Assembly: GCA_035549195.1 (NCBI GenBank)
Contig: DASZRK010000023.1
Coordinates: 30,908-94,907, forward strand
Direction of reading: 5' to 3'
Origin: a bacterium
GTDB taxonomy: Bacteria > Oederibacteriota > Muellerivitia > Muellerivitales > Muellerivitaceae
DNA length: 64,000 nt
The notes under the pieces are model-generated. The model saw only the letters and a list, made by a program, of their open reading frames with translations. It was not told the DNA's origin and searched no databases. Shown piece after piece: positions 35,055 to 44,092 of this stretch; positions within the stretch are counted from its first letter, which is position 1; every line of letters begins with the position of its first letter. The translations under genes and the position numbers were made by a program.

Positions 35055-35514
35055 GGCCGCAAATCGGCGCGAATGATCGCAAATGAAACCCATTGAAAAA
35101 GCCAGGAATCGAGCCGAGTTGAATTTACTCGCTCGGAGGATCATTGGTTGTTCCTTCGAAGTTGCCAAGAACCTCAAATATGGCTATCTCGAGAAGGTCT
35201 ATGAGAACGCCATGGCCTACGAGCTCAAGAAAATAGGGATCAAGGCCCAACAGCAGTACCCGATCCAAGTCCATTACAAGGAAATTGTCGCCGGAGAATA
35301 CATCGTGGACCTATTGGTCGAAGAAAAGATTCTTGTGGAGTTAAAGACGACAAGCGGCATCGATAACGCTCATATCGCTCAATGCCTGAATTATTTGACG
35401 GCCACCGATCTGAGGTTGGGGTTGTTGATCAATTTTGGTGAATCTAAAGTTGAATTCAAAAGACTTGTGAATAAATTCTGATATTTGCGTCGATTTGCGC
35501 CAATTTGCGGCTAG
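35055..35514. repeat. Family C palindromic element carrying the GxxExxY gene
   Basis: The left arm GGCCGCAAATCGGCGCGAAT runs on to ATCGCAAA (35055-35082). The right arm, about 35481-35513, begins ATATTTGCGTCGATTTGCGC and ends CAATTTGCGGCTAG; the two are inverted copies. The GxxExxY start codon follows the left arm directly and its stop codon touches the right arm. Four shorter family C copies with non-coding spacers occur at 46872, 47590, 48870 and 54666. Confidence 0.82.
35083..35481 (+). CDS. GxxExxY protein (PD-(D/E)XK nuclease-like)
   Basis: 132 residues. The name-giving motif is GYLEKVY (residues 34-40). The nuclease-fold signature follows as GEYIVDLLVEEKILVELK, with D76, E86 and K88 in the positions of the PD-(D/E)XK metal site. 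The family is widespread, small and functionally uncharacterised. Here the gene sits exactly between the inverted arms of a repeat found ORF-less elsewhere in the window, and directly downstream of the guaA integration scar. That suggests the protein acts on, or is carried by, the element. No good ribosome site is visible; the repeat arm occupies the leader. Confidence 0.85.
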   Translation: MKPIEKARNRAELNLLARRIIGCSFEVAKNLKYGYLEKVYENAMAYELKKIGIKAQQQYPIQVHYKEIVAGEYIVDLLVEEKILVELKTTSGIDNAHIAQCLNYLTATDLRLGLLINFGESKVEFKRLVNKF

Positions 35515-35532
35515 TGCCTTTCTGGGGTTGGT

Positions 35533-35538
35533 TATAAT
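35533..35538 (+). promoter_or_regulatory. -10 box placing transcription start at the dnaE start codon
   Basis: A consensus TATAAT ends six bases before the dnaE ATG (35545). Normal spacing would put the first transcribed base at or next to the A of ATG, so the message would be leaderless; no Shine-Dalgarno is present. No good -35 is seen at 16-18 bases. Confidence 0.5.
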
Positions 35539-35544
35539 CGCCCC

Positions 35545-38500
35545 ATGAAACCCGGTTTTGTCCATCTCCACCTCCACAGCCAATTCTCGCTCCTGGAAAG
35601 CACCGTTCGGTTCGAGCCCCTCATGGCCCGCCTCAAGGAACTGCAGATGCCGGCGGTCGCCCTGACCGACAAATGGAACATGTTCGGGGCCATCGGCTTC
35701 TACCAGGCGGCCCTTTCCCATGGGATCAAACCCCTCTTGGGCTGTGAGGTCTGGGTGTCGTCCTCCTCCCGTTTTGAAAGGACGGCCGCGCCGGGCCGGG
35801 CCGAATCCCTCTACCCCCTGGTCCTCCTGGCGGAGGACGAGGAAGGCTACCGGAACCTGATCAAGCTCTCCTCGGCGAGCTACCTCCAGGGCGAGTTCCT
35901 CATCCCCCACGTGGACAAGGCCCTTTTGGCCCGCAACGCCAAGGGTCTCATCGCCCTTTCCGGGGGCGAGTCCAGCGAGGTCGACCGTTATCTCCAGAAG
36001 GAAGAAGCGCCCTTGGCCCTCAAGGCGGCGGGGGAATACCAGGAGATCTTCGGGAAGGACCGTTTCTTCCTGGAGATCCAGGACCATGGCAAACCGTCGG
36101 ACTTCAACGTCCGAAAAGGACTGGTGGACCTTTCCCAGAAGACCGGGATCCCGTTGGTAGCGGCCAACGATGTCCGTTACTTGAAGAGGGAAGAGGCCCC
36201 TTTCCATGAAGTCCTGCTTTGCCTGGGAAAAGGGGAGGCGCTTTCCGACCCCAAACGCACCTCCATGGGCAGCGAAGAGTATTACCTGAAAAGCCAGGAG
36301 GAGATGGCCCGGGCCTTCCAGGAATTGCCCGACGCCCTCCAGCGCACCGTCGAGATCGCCGAACGGTGCCATCTCCAGTTGGAATTCGGCAGGACCCTCA
36401 TGCCTTCCTTCTCGGTGCCCGACCGGGCTTTGGACGAGAACGGCTATCTCGAGAAGCTTTGCCGGGAAGGACTGCCCAAGCGCTATGGCGCCCGGGCTTC
36501 CGATGAGTCCATCATCGCCCGGATGAAAGAGGAACTGGGCGTCATCCAGCGGACCGGGTTCAGCGGCTACTTCCTCATCGTGTGCGACATCATCGCCAAG
36601 GCCCGCGCCGCCGGCATCCCCGTGGGGCCGGGCCGGGGATCGGCGGCGGGAAGCTTGGTGGCCTACCTCATCGGCATCACCGACATCGACCCCATCCAAT
36701 ACGGCCTGCTCTTCGAGCGTTTCATCAATCCCGAGCGGGTGAGCGCGCCCGACATCGACGTGGACGTCTGCGACCGGCGCCGCCAGGAAGTGCTCCGTTA
36801 TATCACCCAGGCCTACGGCCAGGACCGGGTGGCCTCCATCGCCACCTTCGGCACCATGGCGGCCAAGGCGGTGCTCCGCGACGTGGGGCGGGTGCTGGAG
36901 ATGCCGCTCCCCGACGTGGACCGCATCGCCAAGCTCATTCCCTTCGAGCCCAAGGTCACGCTGGAGAGCGCCTCCGAGCGGGTCCCGGAGCTCCGGGCAT
37001 TGGCCCAGTCCACCGCCGCCTACCAGAAGCTCTGGGAGGTCTCCCGGGCGCTCGAGGGACAGGTCCGCCATCTTTCCACCCACGCCGCCGGGGTCATCAT
37101 CGGCAACGAGCCGCTCCTGGAACGGGTGCCCCTTTGCCGGGGGACCGGCGAGGAATTGCTGACCCAATACGACATGAACGCCCTGAAGGAAGTGGGCCTG
37201 CTCAAGCTGGACATCCTGGGCCTCAGGACCCTGACGGTCCTGGATGACACCCTGGCCGCCCTGAAGAAAGGCCGGGGCCTGTCCATGACCCTGGACCAGA
37301 TCCCGGTCGATGACCAGGCCACCTACAAGCTCCTGGGCGAGGGGAGGACCCTGGGGGTCTTCCAACTGGAATCCCGGGGCATGCGGGACTATATCCGCAA
37401 GCTGGAGCCCTCCGAATTGGAGGACCTGATCGCCCTTTTGGCCCTCTATCGACCCGGACCCTTGGGGTCGGACATGGTGGACGATTTCTTCCACCGTAAG
37501 AAGGGCCTGGTGAAGGTGGATTACCTTCATCCCCTGCTCGAGCCCATCCTCAGGACCACCTACGGCATCATCCTGTACCAGGAACAGGTCATGCGCATCG
37601 CCAAGGACATGGCGGGGTTCACCCTGGGGCAGGCGGACCTGTTGCGCCGGGCCATGGGCAGCAAGGACCCGGAGAAGATGGAGAGCATGCGGGGCAAGTT
37701 CATGGCCGGGGCCAAGGAAAGGGCCATCCCCCCGGACATCGCCGAGTCCATCTTCAACCAGATGGCCAAGTTCGCGGGCTACGGTTTCAACAAATCCCAT
37801 AGCGCCGCCTACGCGTTGGTGGCCTATCAAACGGCCTACCTGAAGGCCCATTACCCGGCCGAGTTCCTGGCATCGGTCCTGACCAGCGAATCGGGCAACC
37901 AGGACAAGGTGTCCCAATACGTGTTCGAGGCCAAACGCCTGGGGGTCACCTTGGCGCCGCCCCACGTCAACGAAAGTTCCTCCGAGTTCATCGTGGACAG
38001 GCAGGGCCGGATCCGGTTCTCGCTCATGGCCATCAAGAACGTGGGCACCCCGGCCATCGCGGCCATCGAGGAAGCCCGGGCCAAGGACGGTCCTTTCCAA
38101 AGCCTGGGCGACTTCTGCCGCCGGGTGGACCTCAAGGCCTTCACCCCCAAGATGGTGGATTGTCTCATCGCCGCCGGGGCGTTGGACGGGTTGGGGCCCA
38201 ACCGGGCGGCCATGAAGGCCTCCGTCGAGAAGGTCTTCCGTCAGGCCCAGGGCATCCAGTCCGATTCCCAAAAGGGTCAGACCTCCCTTTTCGGCGGTGG
38301 GGAGGCGGCGGTGGCCGAGGGGACTCCCGGGACGCCCGAAGCCTCCCCGGGCGAGACCCTGGCCGCCGAGAAGGAAGTGCTGGGCTTCTACCTGTCGGGC
38401 CACCCGCTCTCGGAACACGAGTGGGAGCTGGAACATTACGTGACACCCATGGACGAGCTGGAGGAACTGGAGGATGGACGGGAGGTCCGGGTGGCGGGCC

Positions 38501-38982
38501 TCATCCGCGCCTTCACCAAGAGCGTGGTGAAGAAGAGCAAGGAACTTTACGGCCGTTTCGTGCTGGAGGACCTGCACTCCCACGCCGAGGTCATCGCCTG
38601 GCCCGAGGTCTTCAAGAAGCATCAGGGCCTTTTGGCCAAGGACCGACTGGTGGCCCTCAAAGGGCGCCTGGACCGCTCCGGGGAGCGGGTCCAACTGATC
38701 GCCCAGGAGGTCATCGCGCTCGACGACCTGGCGGTCAAGTGGGCCCGGGGCATCCGGCTCAAGCTCAATGTGGTGGGGTTGGACGACAGCCTCCTTCCCA
38801 AGGTCAAGGAGGTCTGCGAGCGTTATCCGGGCAAGGCCAAGGTCCTCTTCCAGCTGCAGACCGCCCACCATGGGACGCTGGTGGTGGAGGCGGGGGCCGG
38901 ACTGTTGGTGAAGCCCTCCCAAGGGTTCCTCAAGGAGATCCAACCGCTGGTGGGAGAAGAGGGCGTCGAGATCGAACTGTGA
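35545..38982 (+). CDS. dnaE: DNA polymerase III alpha subunit
   Basis: Replicative polymerase. 1145 residues, full length for DnaE. The PHP domain opens with VHLHLHSQFSLLEST. The polymerase core has GPGRGSAAGSLVAYLIGITD, ERFINPERVSAPDIDVDVCD (catalytic aspartates near 403 and 405), the fingers region with KTGIP- and DILGLRTLTVLD-type motifs, and RPGPLGSDMVDDF. A helix-hairpin-helix and an OB-fold region (EVRVAGLIRAFTK) are near the C-terminus. PDIDVDVC replaces the commoner PDIDVDFC. The gene ends one base from the convergent gene on the other strand. Confidence 0.97.
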   Translation: MKPGFVHLHLHSQFSLLESTVRFEPLMARLKELQMPAVALTDKWNMFGAIGFYQAALSHGIKPLLGCEVWVSSSSRFERTAAPGRAESLYPLVLLAEDEEGYRNLIKLSSASYLQGEFLIPHVDKALLARNAKGLIALSGGESSEVDRYLQKEEAPLALKAAGEYQEIFGKDRFFLEIQDHGKPSDFNVRKGLVDLSQKTGIPLVAANDVRYLKREEAPFHEVLLCLGKGEALSDPKRTSMGSEEYYLKSQEEMARAFQELPDALQRTVEIAERCHLQLEFGRTLMPSFSVPDRALDENGYLEKLCREGLPKRYGARASDESIIARMKEELGVIQRTGFSGYFLIVCDIIAKARAAGIPVGPGRGSAAGSLVAYLIGITDIDPIQYGLLFERFINPERVSAPDIDVDVCDRRRQEVLRYITQAYGQDRVASIATFGTMAAKAVLRDVGRVLEMPLPDVDRIAKLIPFEPKVTLESASERVPELRALAQSTAAYQKLWEVSRALEGQVRHLSTHAAGVIIGNEPLLERVPLCRGTGEELLTQYDMNALKEVGLLKLDILGLRTLTVLDDTLAALKKGRGLSMTLDQIPVDDQATYKLLGEGRTLGVFQLESRGMRDYIRKLEPSELEDLIALLALYRPGPLGSDMVDDFFHRKKGLVKVDYLHPLLEPILRTTYGIILYQEQVMRIAKDMAGFTLGQADLLRRAMGSKDPEKMESMRGKFMAGAKERAIPPDIAESIFNQMAKFAGYGFNKSHSAAYALVAYQTAYLKAHYPAEFLASVLTSESGNQDKVSQYVFEAKRLGVTLAPPHVNESSSEFIVDRQGRIRFSLMAIKNVGTPAIAAIEEARAKDGPFQSLGDFCRRVDLKAFTPKMVDCLIAAGALDGLGPNRAAMKASVEKVFRQAQGIQSDSQKGQTSLFGGGEAAVAEGTPGTPEASPGETLAAEKEVLGFYLSGHPLSEHEWELEHYVTPMDELEELEDGREVRVAGLIRAFTKSVVKKSKELYGRFVLEDLHSHAEVIAWPEVFKKHQGLLAKDRLVALKGRLDRSGERVQLIAQEVIALDDLAVKWARGIRLKLNVVGLDDSLLPKVKEVCERYPGKAKVLFQLQTAHHGTLVVEAGAGLLVKPSQGFLKEIQPLVGEEGVEIEL

Positions 38983-38983
38983 A

Positions 38984-41326
38984 CTATCGCGCCTGGTCGA
39001 TGAGCTGGTCCAGGCCCTGGATGGTGGGGTTCTTGTCCGGCGTTGGGTCCAGCGCCTTGGCTTTGAGAAGATAGCCCAAGGCCTCCTTCTTGCGGCCGTC
39101 GGACAGCTTCAAGGCCCCCAGGCAATACCAGCTTTCCGGGCATTGGGGGGCTTTTTCCACCGTCGCCTTCAAGAGATCGAAGGCCTCCGGGTGCTTCCCC
39201 TGCCGGTAAAGATCCAGGGCCCTTTGGGCCTGGAACTTGGCGGTGAAGGAAGGGTCCAACCCAAAGGACCGGTCCTCCTGTTCCTGAGCCTCTTTTTCCT
39301 TCCCCAATTTCCTCAGGGCCGAAGCCCAATTCAGCCGGAAGAGCGGGTTGGAGGGGTCCAATTCGCAGCAGCGCCCATAGGCCTTTTCGGCCTCTTCGGA
39401 GGCGCTTGGGTCGAAGGCTTCCAGGGAAGTCTGAACGCGACCCAGGTTGTTGTAATAGTAGGAATTGAAGGGGCTCATCCGCAGCGTTTCCCGGTATTGG
39501 CCGAGGGCCAGGATCAAATGGCCTTGGCGCAGGGAAGGATCGATCTGGCTTCGTTGCTCGTAGGCCAGTCCCAGGTAAAGACGGTATTTGGTCTCCAAGG
39601 GGCAAAGGGCGACGGCCTTTTTCATGCGGGCGATCTCGTAGTCCGAATAGGCCAGGGCGGTGGAACGCTCGGTGTCTTCCGGAAGGCGGGTCAGGGCTTG
39701 GGACGCGGCGGTCCCCCGGGCGAAATCAAGGTCGGCGCAGAAGCGGGTGACCGGAAAATAAAGTCCGACCGCCAGGAAGAGGATGAGGAAGGCCCTTTCC
39801 GCCAGGGCCCAGGCCGAAAGCGGGCCCGGGGATACCGGCGGCTGCGCCTGGCGGTGGCGGTTCTGCACCAGGGCGAGGGAAAGGACCCAAAGCAGGTCGA
39901 GGGCGGCCACGTCGAAGCTGAAAAGAGCTTGGACCTGATAGGCCGCCCCGCAGGCCAGGCCCGCCGTGACCCAGCGTTTTTCCTCCGGATCCCCTGAGCG
40001 GAGCCGTCCTATCCCCATCCAGGCCCAGGCCGCCAGGACGGCGAGATAGGAGAGGACGCCGGGGAAGCCGGTGGTCGAGGCCAACTGCAGCCAGAGGTCA
40101 TGGGCCATGCGGGAACTGACGAAGAGGCCGTCGGTCCGGTTGAAGTCGGTCCCGCTATAGGCGGGGAAAGCGATCTTGAAGCAGTCCAAGCCCACGCCGG
40201 TCCAAGGGTGTTCCAGGGCCATTCTCCAAGCCGGCCCCCAGATGGGGAGCCTGGAATCGGCCAGGCTTTGATGGATCCCTCCCAGGGACTGCGCCAAACG
40301 GGCCAGGAACCCGTGGCCGACGGCGAAAAGTAGCCAAGCTCCGCCCAGGACCAGCGGACCAAGGACAAAAGGGCCCAGGGAAGTCATCTTGGCCCGCCCA
40401 CGAAGACGCATTTGCGGGTCCCGGAAGGTCAAAAAGGACCAAAGCCCAACGCCGACCAGGGCCGCGAGGAATCCTCCCCGGCTTCCGGTGCAAAAAAGAC
40501 CCAAAAGGATCAGAAGAAAGCCGCCGGCCAGGACCCCAGGGGACTTTCTTCGAAGGATCGAACTTAAATTGACCGCCAAAAGGGCCAAACCCACGGCCCG
40601 AAGGAGAAAAAGGACGGGGCCGGACCAGTTGAGGTCGGGCCGACCGGCCAAGTGGGGGCCCGAAATGAAAAGAAGGAGGAGACCTATGGCCATGGCGGAC
40701 CAGGAAAGCAGTTGCCATTCGTTCGAGCGGGGAAATTCCCCCCGTTCCTTCGAACACCAGCCCAAATAAAGGGGGATCGACATGGCCAGGTAGGCCGAAA
40801 GGAAATTCGGATTGCCCAAACCGGCGAATTCCCGGCTCGGGTTGACCGAACCCGGATTCCAGGCCACCAGGTCCCAGCCGAAATGCTGGGCCAGGGCGTA
40901 AAGGGAGGAAAGAAGGGCCGTCAGACCGTTGAAAAAGACCAGTTTTTCGAAGAGGGAAGGGGTCAGGGAACGGCCGTAAAAAAGAAAGAGGACGGAGATC
41001 ACCGTCAAGGTCGCCAGGCCGTTGAAGTTCTCGTAATCCCCCAGGAGGCTCGTTCGCCAACTCAAACTGGTCATGGGAAGGGAAGCGGCGACTTGGGTCG
41101 CTAAAAAGACCATCCAAGCGATGGAAAGCGGCGTTGGGCCCTCCGAATGGATCTTTTTCAGTGAAAATAGGGCCATTCCAAGCGCTGTCAGGGTGAGAAA
41201 AGTGATCTTGGGGAGCTCGAATTGATCGTGCGCCGCGATCAGGAAGACCAAAGGGATGTAAAAAATGGGGAAAATCGAAAAAAGTTCGGTGGCTCGGGGA
41301 CCCGAAGGGAATCTCACGAAGGTCAT
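38984..41326 (-). CDS. O-antigen ligase-like (Wzy_C) protein with long TPR tail
   Basis: 780 residues. About 12 membrane segments up to residue 500. Wzy_C hallmarks: CTGSRGGFLAALVGVGLWSF and, in the large loop, EHPWTGVGLDCFKIAFPAYSG. The C-terminal 250 residues are TPR units (YRLYLGLAYEQRSQ, YYNNLGRVQTSLEAF, YCLGALKLSDGRKKEALGYL). Second protein of this type in the window after the one at 25120-27048, but not an obvious recent duplicate. It probably transfers or polymerises a surface glycan; the TPR part may organise the complex. Confidence 0.83.
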   Translation of the reverse strand: MTFVRFPSGPRATELFSIFPIFYIPLVFLIAAHDQFELPKITFLTLTALGMALFSLKKIHSEGPTPLSIAWMVFLATQVAASLPMTSLSWRTSLLGDYENFNGLATLTVISVLFLFYGRSLTPSLFEKLVFFNGLTALLSSLYALAQHFGWDLVAWNPGSVNPSREFAGLGNPNFLSAYLAMSIPLYLGWCSKERGEFPRSNEWQLLSWSAMAIGLLLLFISGPHLAGRPDLNWSGPVLFLLRAVGLALLAVNLSSILRRKSPGVLAGGFLLILLGLFCTGSRGGFLAALVGVGLWSFLTFRDPQMRLRGRAKMTSLGPFVLGPLVLGGAWLLFAVGHGFLARLAQSLGGIHQSLADSRLPIWGPAWRMALEHPWTGVGLDCFKIAFPAYSGTDFNRTDGLFVSSRMAHDLWLQLASTTGFPGVLSYLAVLAAWAWMGIGRLRSGDPEEKRWVTAGLACGAAYQVQALFSFDVAALDLLWVLSLALVQNRHRQAQPPVSPGPLSAWALAERAFLILFLAVGLYFPVTRFCADLDFARGTAASQALTRLPEDTERSTALAYSDYEIARMKKAVALCPLETKYRLYLGLAYEQRSQIDPSLRQGHLILALGQYRETLRMSPFNSYYYNNLGRVQTSLEAFDPSASEEAEKAYGRCCELDPSNPLFRLNWASALRKLGKEKEAQEQEDRSFGLDPSFTAKFQAQRALDLYRQGKHPEAFDLLKATVEKAPQCPESWYCLGALKLSDGRKKEALGYLLKAKALDPTPDKNPTIQGLDQLIDQAR

Positions 41327-41436
41327 CCTTCCAAGTTGGGATCGGCGCGGTCCATTCTATCCTTTTTCCGGATGAAGTTCGGATCGGCGATCGGACGCGT
41401 GAGAAATATTTCTGCGTTCCGTTCCGGTTTTTTTGT

Positions 41437-41464
41437 TTGAAATCCCGTTCAAAACTTTTATACT
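41437..41464 (+). promoter_or_regulatory. Promoter candidate for the polyamine genes
   Basis: TTGAAA (41437-41442), a 16-base spacer and TATACT (41459-41464), about 130 bases before the aminopropyltransferase start. The leader between is AT- and pyrimidine-rich without a clear fold. The rest of the 267-bp divergent gap shows no other element. Confidence 0.55.
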
Positions 41465-41593
41465 TTCAGAAATCGAAAATTTTTCAGGTTTCACCCTTTT
41501 TTCCCCGGTCCCAGGCCATTTTCCCCGGGTTTTATATGTCTCCCGATGGTTGGGGAGTTGTCTCTAAAAAAACACAAGGGAGTTCGCTTTTTA

Positions 41594-42538
41594 ATGAGCG
41601 ATATCATCAGTCCGCACTGGCACATCGAATTCTACGCCCCGGACGAAGCCCACATGCGGGGCATCACCAAGATCTACGCTTCCGAACAGACCAAATACCA
41701 AAAAGTCGAAGTCATCCAGTCCACCCATTACGGTAAATGCCTCATCCTGGACGGCCATATGCAGTCCGCCCAAGGGGATGAGTTCATCTATCACGAGAAC
41801 CTGGTCCATCCGGCCATGGTCTCCTGCCCGAACCCCAAGAAAGTGGTCATCATCGGGGGCGGGGAAGGGGCCACCCTTTACGAGGTCCTGCGCCACAAGA
41901 CGGTGGAAAAGGCCTGGATGATCGATATCGACCAACGGGTGGTGGAGCTCTGCGACAAGTACATGCCTGAATGGCACCGGGGGGCCTTCAAGGACAAACG
42001 TACCAAGCTCCTTTTCCAGGACGGGCGCAAGTTCCTCGAGAAGAGCAAGGAAAAGTTCGACGTCATCATCATCGACATCCCCGAACCCGTCGAGGAAGGG
42101 CCCGCCTACCTCCTCTATACGGAAGAGTTCTACCGGATGGTTTCCAAGAAACTGGCCCCCAACGGCATGGTCTCCCTTCAATCGGGCTGTTCGGCCGAGA
42201 AGGAACTGCGTTGCCTGGCGGCGGTGCACAACACCCTGAAGCGGGTCTTCCCGGTGGTCTATTCCTGGCCGGCCAACGTGCCTTCCTTCGACATCCCCTG
42301 GAGCTTCACCATGGCCTCCAACTCGATGGACCCCAAGGCCCTTCACCGGGACCAGGTGGACCGCATCATCAAGGAACGGGGCATCGGCAAGCTCCGTTAT
42401 TACGACGGTGAGACCCACGAGGGCATCTTCTTCATCCCCAAATACATCCGGGACGCCTTCAAGGCTTCCTCCGAGATCATCAAGGACGATAAACCCCTGA
42501 CCTACCGCTTCATGGGCGAGGAGAAGAACTCGAGATAA
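41594..42538 (+). CDS. speE: Aminopropyltransferase (spermidine/thermospermine synthase family)
   Basis: Transfers an aminopropyl group from decarboxylated S-adenosylmethionine to a diamine. ATG 41594 (AAGGGAG upstream) gives 314 residues; ATG 41546 is an in-frame alternative without a ribosome site. Motifs: YGKCLILDGHMQSAQGDEFIYHE, VVIIGGGEGATLYEVLRH and the catalytic-loop stretch DIPEPVEEGPAYLLYTEEFY. The PVEEGPAYLLYT and VPSFDIPWSFTMASN stretches resemble thermospermine synthase more than E. coli SpeE. The abutting decarboxylase gene makes agmatine a likely related amine. Confidence 0.87.
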   Translation: MSDIISPHWHIEFYAPDEAHMRGITKIYASEQTKYQKVEVIQSTHYGKCLILDGHMQSAQGDEFIYHENLVHPAMVSCPNPKKVVIIGGGEGATLYEVLRHKTVEKAWMIDIDQRVVELCDKYMPEWHRGAFKDKRTKLLFQDGRKFLEKSKEKFDVIIIDIPEPVEEGPAYLLYTEEFYRMVSKKLAPNGMVSLQSGCSAEKELRCLAAVHNTLKRVFPVVYSWPANVPSFDIPWSFTMASNSMDPKALHRDQVDRIIKERGIGKLRYYDGETHEGIFFIPKYIRDAFKASSEIIKDDKPLTYRFMGEEKNSR

Positions 42539-44056
42539 ATGTTAAACGACGGCCAAGACAAAACCCCCCTCTTTGACGCCATCGTCAGCTACGCCAACGA
42601 CAACAAGATCTCCTTCCATACGCCCGGCCACAAGCACGGCAAGGGCATCCTGAAGAAATTGCGCTCATTCGTCGGCGAGAAGGTCTTTCAACTGGACCTG
42701 TCGGTCATGAGCGAGATCGACTCCCTTCACGAACCATCCACCGTCATCAAGGAAGCCCAGGTGCTGGCCGCCAAGGCCTATGGGGCCGATTATTCCTTCT
42801 TCCTGGTGAACGGCACCACCGGGGGCAACCAGGCCATGATCCTCTCGGTCTGCGACCCGGGGGACAAGATTATCATCCCCCGCAACGCCCACAAATCGGT
42901 CATCTCGGCCGTCATCCTGGCCGGCGCCGAGCCGGTCTATATCATGCCCAAGATCGACGAGGGCACGGACCTGATCCTCAACCTCACCGCCGAACAGGTG
43001 GATGAGGCCCTGCGGCAGAACCCGGACGCCAAGGCGGTCCTGGTGACGACGCCCACCTATTTCGGGCTCACCGCCGATATCGAGGCCATCGCCGAGGTGG
43101 TGCACCAATACGACAAGATCCTGCTGGTGGACGAGGCCCATGGCGGTCACCTGCATTTCCACCCTGACCTTCCCAAGTCGGCGTTGGACGCGGGAGCCGA
43201 CATGTGCGTGCAGTCCACCCATAAGCACCTGGCGGCCCTCAGCCAGGGCTCGATCCTCCACGTGAAGGGGGTGCGGGTCGATATCCTGCGGCTCAAGACC
43301 ACCCTGCAGATGCTCCAGACCACCAGTCCTTCCTACGTCATCCTCGCCTCGCTGGACGTGGCCCGTTACCAGATGACCCATGGCGGGGATCAGGCCTTGG
43401 GCGAGGTCATCCGCCTCTGCGAGGAGACCCGGGCCCAGATCAACCAGATCCCGGGGCTTCATTGCGTCACCCGTGACGAGGTCCGCCAACTGCCGGGCAT
43501 GGACCTGGACCCCACCAAGATCACCCTCTCCACCCGGGGCCTGCCCTGCTCGGGCTATGACATGGCCAAGATCCTCAATGCCGAATACGGCATCCAGACC
43601 GAGATGTCCGACTTCAACCATGTGCTTCTTTTCGTGTCGTTGGGGAACAGCGCCAAGGAATTGAAGCTTTTCGTGAAGGCCCTGCGGAAGATCGTGGTGG
43701 ACTACAAGGACATGTTCCTGAACACCAAGAAACGCAAGCGCATCGTGTTCCCGACCCTCATGCCCCGCAAGGAAGTGAACCCCCGGGAGGCCCTCACCAA
43801 GCTCACCCGCAAGATCCCTTTCAAACGTTCCGTGGGGAAGGTCTGCGCCGAGATCGTCTGCCCCTATCCGCCGGGCATCCCGGTGCTCTGCCCGGGCGAG
43901 GTCATTTCCCAGGAGATCTACACCTACCTGATGAACGTGCTGGATTCGGGCGCCCGCATCAACGGCCAGTCCGACGGCCGCCTCCAGACCATCAAGGTCC
44001 TGGAGGAGAACCCCGCCCAAGCCTCCCCCCAGAAGAAGCTCTTCGCCATCGGTTGA
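42539..44056 (+). CDS. speA: Orn/Lys/Arg decarboxylase, probable arginine decarboxylase
   Basis: PLP enzyme of the aspartate-aminotransferase fold, 505 residues, the short form seen in Bacillus SpeA. N-terminal SFHTPGHKHGKG, active-site strand LLVDEAHGGHLHFHP, and the PLP lysine in QSTHKHLAALSQGS (about K229). The start codon directly follows the stop of the aminopropyltransferase gene. Substrate (Arg, Lys or Orn) cannot be read with certainty; arginine to agmatine is the best guess from length and pairing. Confidence 0.87.
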   Translation: MLNDGQDKTPLFDAIVSYANDNKISFHTPGHKHGKGILKKLRSFVGEKVFQLDLSVMSEIDSLHEPSTVIKEAQVLAAKAYGADYSFFLVNGTTGGNQAMILSVCDPGDKIIIPRNAHKSVISAVILAGAEPVYIMPKIDEGTDLILNLTAEQVDEALRQNPDAKAVLVTTPTYFGLTADIEAIAEVVHQYDKILLVDEAHGGHLHFHPDLPKSALDAGADMCVQSTHKHLAALSQGSILHVKGVRVDILRLKTTLQMLQTTSPSYVILASLDVARYQMTHGGDQALGEVIRLCEETRAQINQIPGLHCVTRDEVRQLPGMDLDPTKITLSTRGLPCSGYDMAKILNAEYGIQTEMSDFNHVLLFVSLGNSAKELKLFVKALRKIVVDYKDMFLNTKKRKRIVFPTLMPRKEVNPREALTKLTRKIPFKRSVGKVCAEIVCPYPPGIPVLCPGEVISQEIYTYLMNVLDSGARINGQSDGRLQTIKVLEENPAQASPQKKLFAIG

Positions 44057-44092
44057 TGCCCGTCCTTGCCGTACCTTTCCCCGGAGCCTCCC

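Noticed and set aside
35341..38943. 1200-codon open frame antisense to dnaE
   Set aside because: Product of GC-rich codon bias; no known domain, no ribosome site, and the sense strand encodes an unmistakable DnaE.
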